DNA of 8,349 bases, from the NCBI GenBank assembly GCA_903903705.1, contig CAIUZU010000131.1, positions 1-8,349 on the forward strand, given 5' to 3'. Made by a program: the position numbers and the translations under genes. Origin of the DNA: an uncultured Helicobacteraceae bacterium (lineage in GTDB: Bacteria > Campylobacterota > Campylobacteria > Campylobacterales > Sulfurimonadaceae). The notes beneath the pieces are model-generated. The model saw nothing but the letters and a program-made list of their open reading frames with translations, had not been told where the DNA came from and did not search any database. Shown here one piece after another: positions 6,385 to 8,349 of this stretch (position 1 is the first letter of the stretch; the number at the start of each line of letters is the position of its first letter).

Positions 6385-8037
6385 TTACTTAAATTTATCT
6401 TTAATTAAATCACCTAAAGAGTGTGATTGATTATCATTAATCTCTTCAAGCATTGCCTGATTTTTTATGTAATCTAATTTTTTAACAGAGAGACGAATGC
6501 GGTCACGGCGAGTATCTACAACTGCAATCGCAGCTTCAATTGTTTGACCTACAGCTAAATCGCTTTTTTCTAAAGGAGCAAGATCTTCATCACGGATAAG
6601 TGCATCAACACCGTCTCCTAGAGATACGAATACGCCGAAATCTTTAATATCACGAATTGTACCGATTACAATACTGTTTAACTTATGCGTTTTTGCAAAT
6701 GCATCTATCGGGCTCTCTAAAAGTGCTTTTCTATTAAGTGATATTTTTTGATCTTCAGGACTGATTTTAGCGATTTTTACTTCAACTTTATCACCGGTTT
6801 TTAAAACATCTTTACACTTAACATTCTTATCCCAAGAGATATCTTGATTATGTAATAGACCCTCAACACCGTCAATACGAACAAATGCGCCGAAGTCTGT
6901 TAAAGATGTAACAGCTCCCGAAATTATGTCTCCCTCACGGTGATTTTTCATAAACTCATCAAACGGTTTTGGAAGAAGTCTTTTTAATGAAACACGAAGT
7001 TTGTGAGTTTTTGGGTTAATTTCGATTACTTCAACATCAATCTCTTGACCTACGGTTAGGTAGTCATTAGGATTTTTAACATTTTTATCCCAAGAAATTT
7101 CCGATATATGCAAGAAGCCTTCAATATCATTTCCTAAATCAACAAATACACCATAAGCTTCAACATTTGAAACTGTTACGGTAATAGTATCACCCTCATC
7201 CAATTCGCTCTCAACTTCTGCCCAAGGATCAGACTGAACAGCTTTGATAGATAGAGAAAGATGTCTTTTGTCTTTATCGTAAGAGATAGCTTTTACCATT
7301 ACGCTATCACCCTCTTTGTAAAGTTTAGAAGGATTTACAGGACCTTTGTAGCTGATTTCGTTGTAGTGCACTAAACCGTCAACACCGCCAACATCTACAA
7401 ACATACCGTAGCTAGTGATTTTTTTGATAGTTCCTTCAACAAGCGCATCATTTTCCATCAGCTTGTCAATAATCTCTTTTTTCTTTTTACGTTCGTCATT
7501 AAAAAGTTTACGGCGAGATACAACGATTGAGTTTTGCTCTGGGTCTATTTTAACAACCTGAGCTTTTATTTTACGACCGATAACTTCATCAGTGTCTTTA
7601 AAAGCAGCCAATGAACGAGGCATAAAGAATGAAACATCATCCGCTTCCACTACGTAACCGCCACGGTTTTTCTTAGTAATTACACCGTCAATAATTATAT
7701 CTTCGAAGTTTTCTTTGTTTTGATCAATAAAGTCAATAGTTTTTTGTTGCTCTAAAACTTTTTTGTATGATATTTTAGGACGCTCATTATAGTATCCTGT
7801 AACCATTACTTTAATTTTGTCACCAACATTAAATTTCAATTTGCCGTTTTCGCTGATCTCATCTAAACTAAGAATACCCTCTAGTTTATCGCCAACACCG
7901 ACTAATGCTCTATTTTCATCCGCTTGGATTTCTACTATTTCACCCTCAACAATGCGACTTGTTTCTTGCTGCTTCTCGCTTGCAGCAAACATTTCTGCAA
8001 AATTCTCTTCTTCAAATGATTCGTTATCGAACGCCAT
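6385..8037 (-). CDS. rpsA: 30S ribosomal protein S1
   Basis: S1 binds mRNA and delivers it to the 30S subunit, especially where ribosome-binding sites are weak. The 550-residue chain has six S1 (OB-fold) repeats at about 27-94, 111-179, 195-265, 279-352, 366-437 and 452-520, the full Gram-negative layout. The first two are the divergent ribosome-binding type. Repeats 3-6 carry the typical GxFV core: YGMFVDVGGVDGLVH, YGVFVDLGNDIEGFLHISEISW, FGAFVRIDGVEGLLH and FGVFVSLGDGVDALI. The acidic N-terminus (MAFDNESFEEENF) agrees with an S2-contacting tail. The ATG is supported by GAGGA (8044-8048 on the other strand) six bases upstream and a TATAAT box just beyond. The preceding gene on the same strand is ispH; the next starts five bases after this stop. 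Confidence 0.97.
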   Translation of the reverse strand: MAFDNESFEEENFAEMFAASEKQQETSRIVEGEIVEIQADENRALVGVGDKLEGILSLDEISENGKLKFNVGDKIKVMVTGYYNERPKISYKKVLEQQKTIDFIDQNKENFEDIIIDGVITKKNRGGYVVEADDVSFFMPRSLAAFKDTDEVIGRKIKAQVVKIDPEQNSIVVSRRKLFNDERKKKKEIIDKLMENDALVEGTIKKITSYGMFVDVGGVDGLVHYNEISYKGPVNPSKLYKEGDSVMVKAISYDKDKRHLSLSIKAVQSDPWAEVESELDEGDTITVTVSNVEAYGVFVDLGNDIEGFLHISEISWDKNVKNPNDYLTVGQEIDVEVIEINPKTHKLRVSLKRLLPKPFDEFMKNHREGDIISGAVTSLTDFGAFVRIDGVEGLLHNQDISWDKNVKCKDVLKTGDKVEVKIAKISPEDQKISLNRKALLESPIDAFAKTHKLNSIVIGTIRDIKDFGVFVSLGDGVDALIRDEDLAPLEKSDLAVGQTIEAAIAVVDTRRDRIRLSVKKLDYIKNQAMLEEINDNQSHSLGDLIKDKFK

Positions 8038-8068
8038 TACCTATCCTCTGTTACATAAAAATTTCGCA

Positions 8069-8074
8069 ATTATA
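8069..8074 (-). promoter_or_regulatory. Probable sigma-70 -10 box for rpsA
   Basis: Read on the - strand this is a perfect TATAAT, 31 bases before the rpsA ATG, giving an expected 5' leader of about 25 bases. With a 17-base spacer the -35 position reads GTGTAA, a poor match. Weak -35 boxes are usual in Campylobacterota, whose promoters rely on the -10 box and upstream AT-rich tracts, as seen here. It probably drives rpsA, the 161-residue gene and serA. Confidence 0.65.
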
Positions 8075-8110
8075 CCTAATTATTGATTAATTTACACAAA
8101 GATAGAACTA

Positions 8111-8127
8111 TAAAACAGCCTGTTTTA
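8111..8127 (-). terminator. Small inverted repeat between ispH and rpsA, possible weak terminator
   Basis: TAAAACAGCCTGTTTTA is a near-perfect palindrome with an odd central base, foldable as a 6-bp stem with a 5-base loop. It lies 11 bases past the ispH stop and before the rpsA promoter. There is little GC in the stem and only TTTT in its 3' arm, so any termination would be weak. It could instead be an operator upstream of the rpsA promoter, or chance. Confidence 0.3.
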
Positions 8128-8138
8128 CTCAAAAAATT

Positions 8139-8348
8139 TTAATTTTTTAAATTATTTTCGATAGCATTTACAACATTTTGAATAATCCAGTCAGGAGTTG
8201 AAGCTCCTGCCGTTATTCCACAAAATTTCTTATCTTTAAACCAAGAAAAATCCAAATCTTTTTCATCTTCTATGTGATAGCTATCTTTACAGTTATCACA
8301 TGATATGCTAAATAACTGCTTTGTATTAGACGAGTTTTTACCGCCTAC
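8139..8348 (-). CDS. ispH: 4-hydroxy-3-methylbut-2-enyl diphosphate reductase, C-terminal fragment
   Basis: IspH (LytB) is the iron-sulfur enzyme of the last MEP-pathway step, making IPP and DMAPP in the cytoplasm. The last 69 residues are present; the rest lies beyond the right edge. Two substrate-binding signatures are visible: VGGKNSSNT at the fragment start (matching the E. coli VGSKNSSN region) and FCGITAGASTPDWIIQNVV near the end (matching CVGVTAGASAPD). The protein ends soon after in ENNLKN, as in short IspH forms without the C-terminal extension seen in E. coli. The cluster-binding cysteines cannot be checked in full because the N-terminal part is absent. ispH next to rpsA is an order I recall from other Campylobacterota. 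Confidence 0.95.
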   Translation of the reverse strand, partial: VGGKNSSNTKQLFSISCDNCKDSYHIEDEKDLDFSWFKDKKFCGITAGASTPDWIIQNVVNAIENNLKN

Positions 8349-8349
8349 A

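Noticed and set aside
7817..8090. Two overlapping + strand frames over the rpsA 5' end
   Set aside because: Both are antisense to the S1 N-terminus and the rpsA leader, with no recognisable protein signature.
1..8349. CRISPR array, insertion sequence, prophage or defence genes
   Set aside because: No regularly spaced repeats, transposase motifs, terminal inverted repeats or tRNA-linked junctions were seen. Base composition appears uniform across both arms.

Overview
The window looks like chromosomal DNA of a Campylobacterota bacterium (the former Epsilonproteobacteria), most likely a free-living Sulfurimonas-type lineage. The basis is the AT-rich, lysine- and isoleucine-rich coding style, the tightly overlapping genes, and the gene order ispH - rpsA - short hypothetical - serA. 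From memory, that order also occurs in Campylobacter jejuni (Cj0894c to Cj0891c). The genus is inference; the phylum-level call is firmer. No mobile element, CRISPR array, tRNA or rRNA gene is visible.

Left arm (about 1-4242, + strand): one efflux operon. It holds the last 59 residues of a TolC-like outer-membrane channel, a small periplasmic adaptor of 262 residues, and an inner-membrane RND (resistance-nodulation-division) pump. Unusually, the pump is encoded as two separate polypeptides of 527 and 560 residues. The break falls exactly between the two pseudo-repeat halves of the RND fold. The halves are linked by a TAATG stop/start overlap with its own strong Shine-Dalgarno sequence, so this looks like real gene fission rather than a decayed gene. 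The adaptor is also reduced, ending after the beta-barrel domain with no visible membrane-proximal domain. Together the genes would make a tripartite export machine spanning both membranes; the substrate cannot be read from the sequence.

Middle (4243-4304): the two arms converge. The 62-base gap holds a perfect 11-bp stem-loop, probably the shared terminator. A 16-base palindrome overlaps the serA stop codon.

Right arm (8348 down to 4305, - strand): a housekeeping block. It holds the C-terminus of IspH (isoprenoid synthesis), a promoter with a perfect TATAAT box, rpsA (six-domain ribosomal protein S1), a single-pass membrane protein of unknown function, and serA (long-form 3-phosphoglycerate dehydrogenase with an ACT domain). 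The last three genes are packed with a 5-base gap and a 1-base overlap and probably form one transcript.

The most interesting item is the split RND pump with its reduced adaptor. The rest is ordinary core genome.
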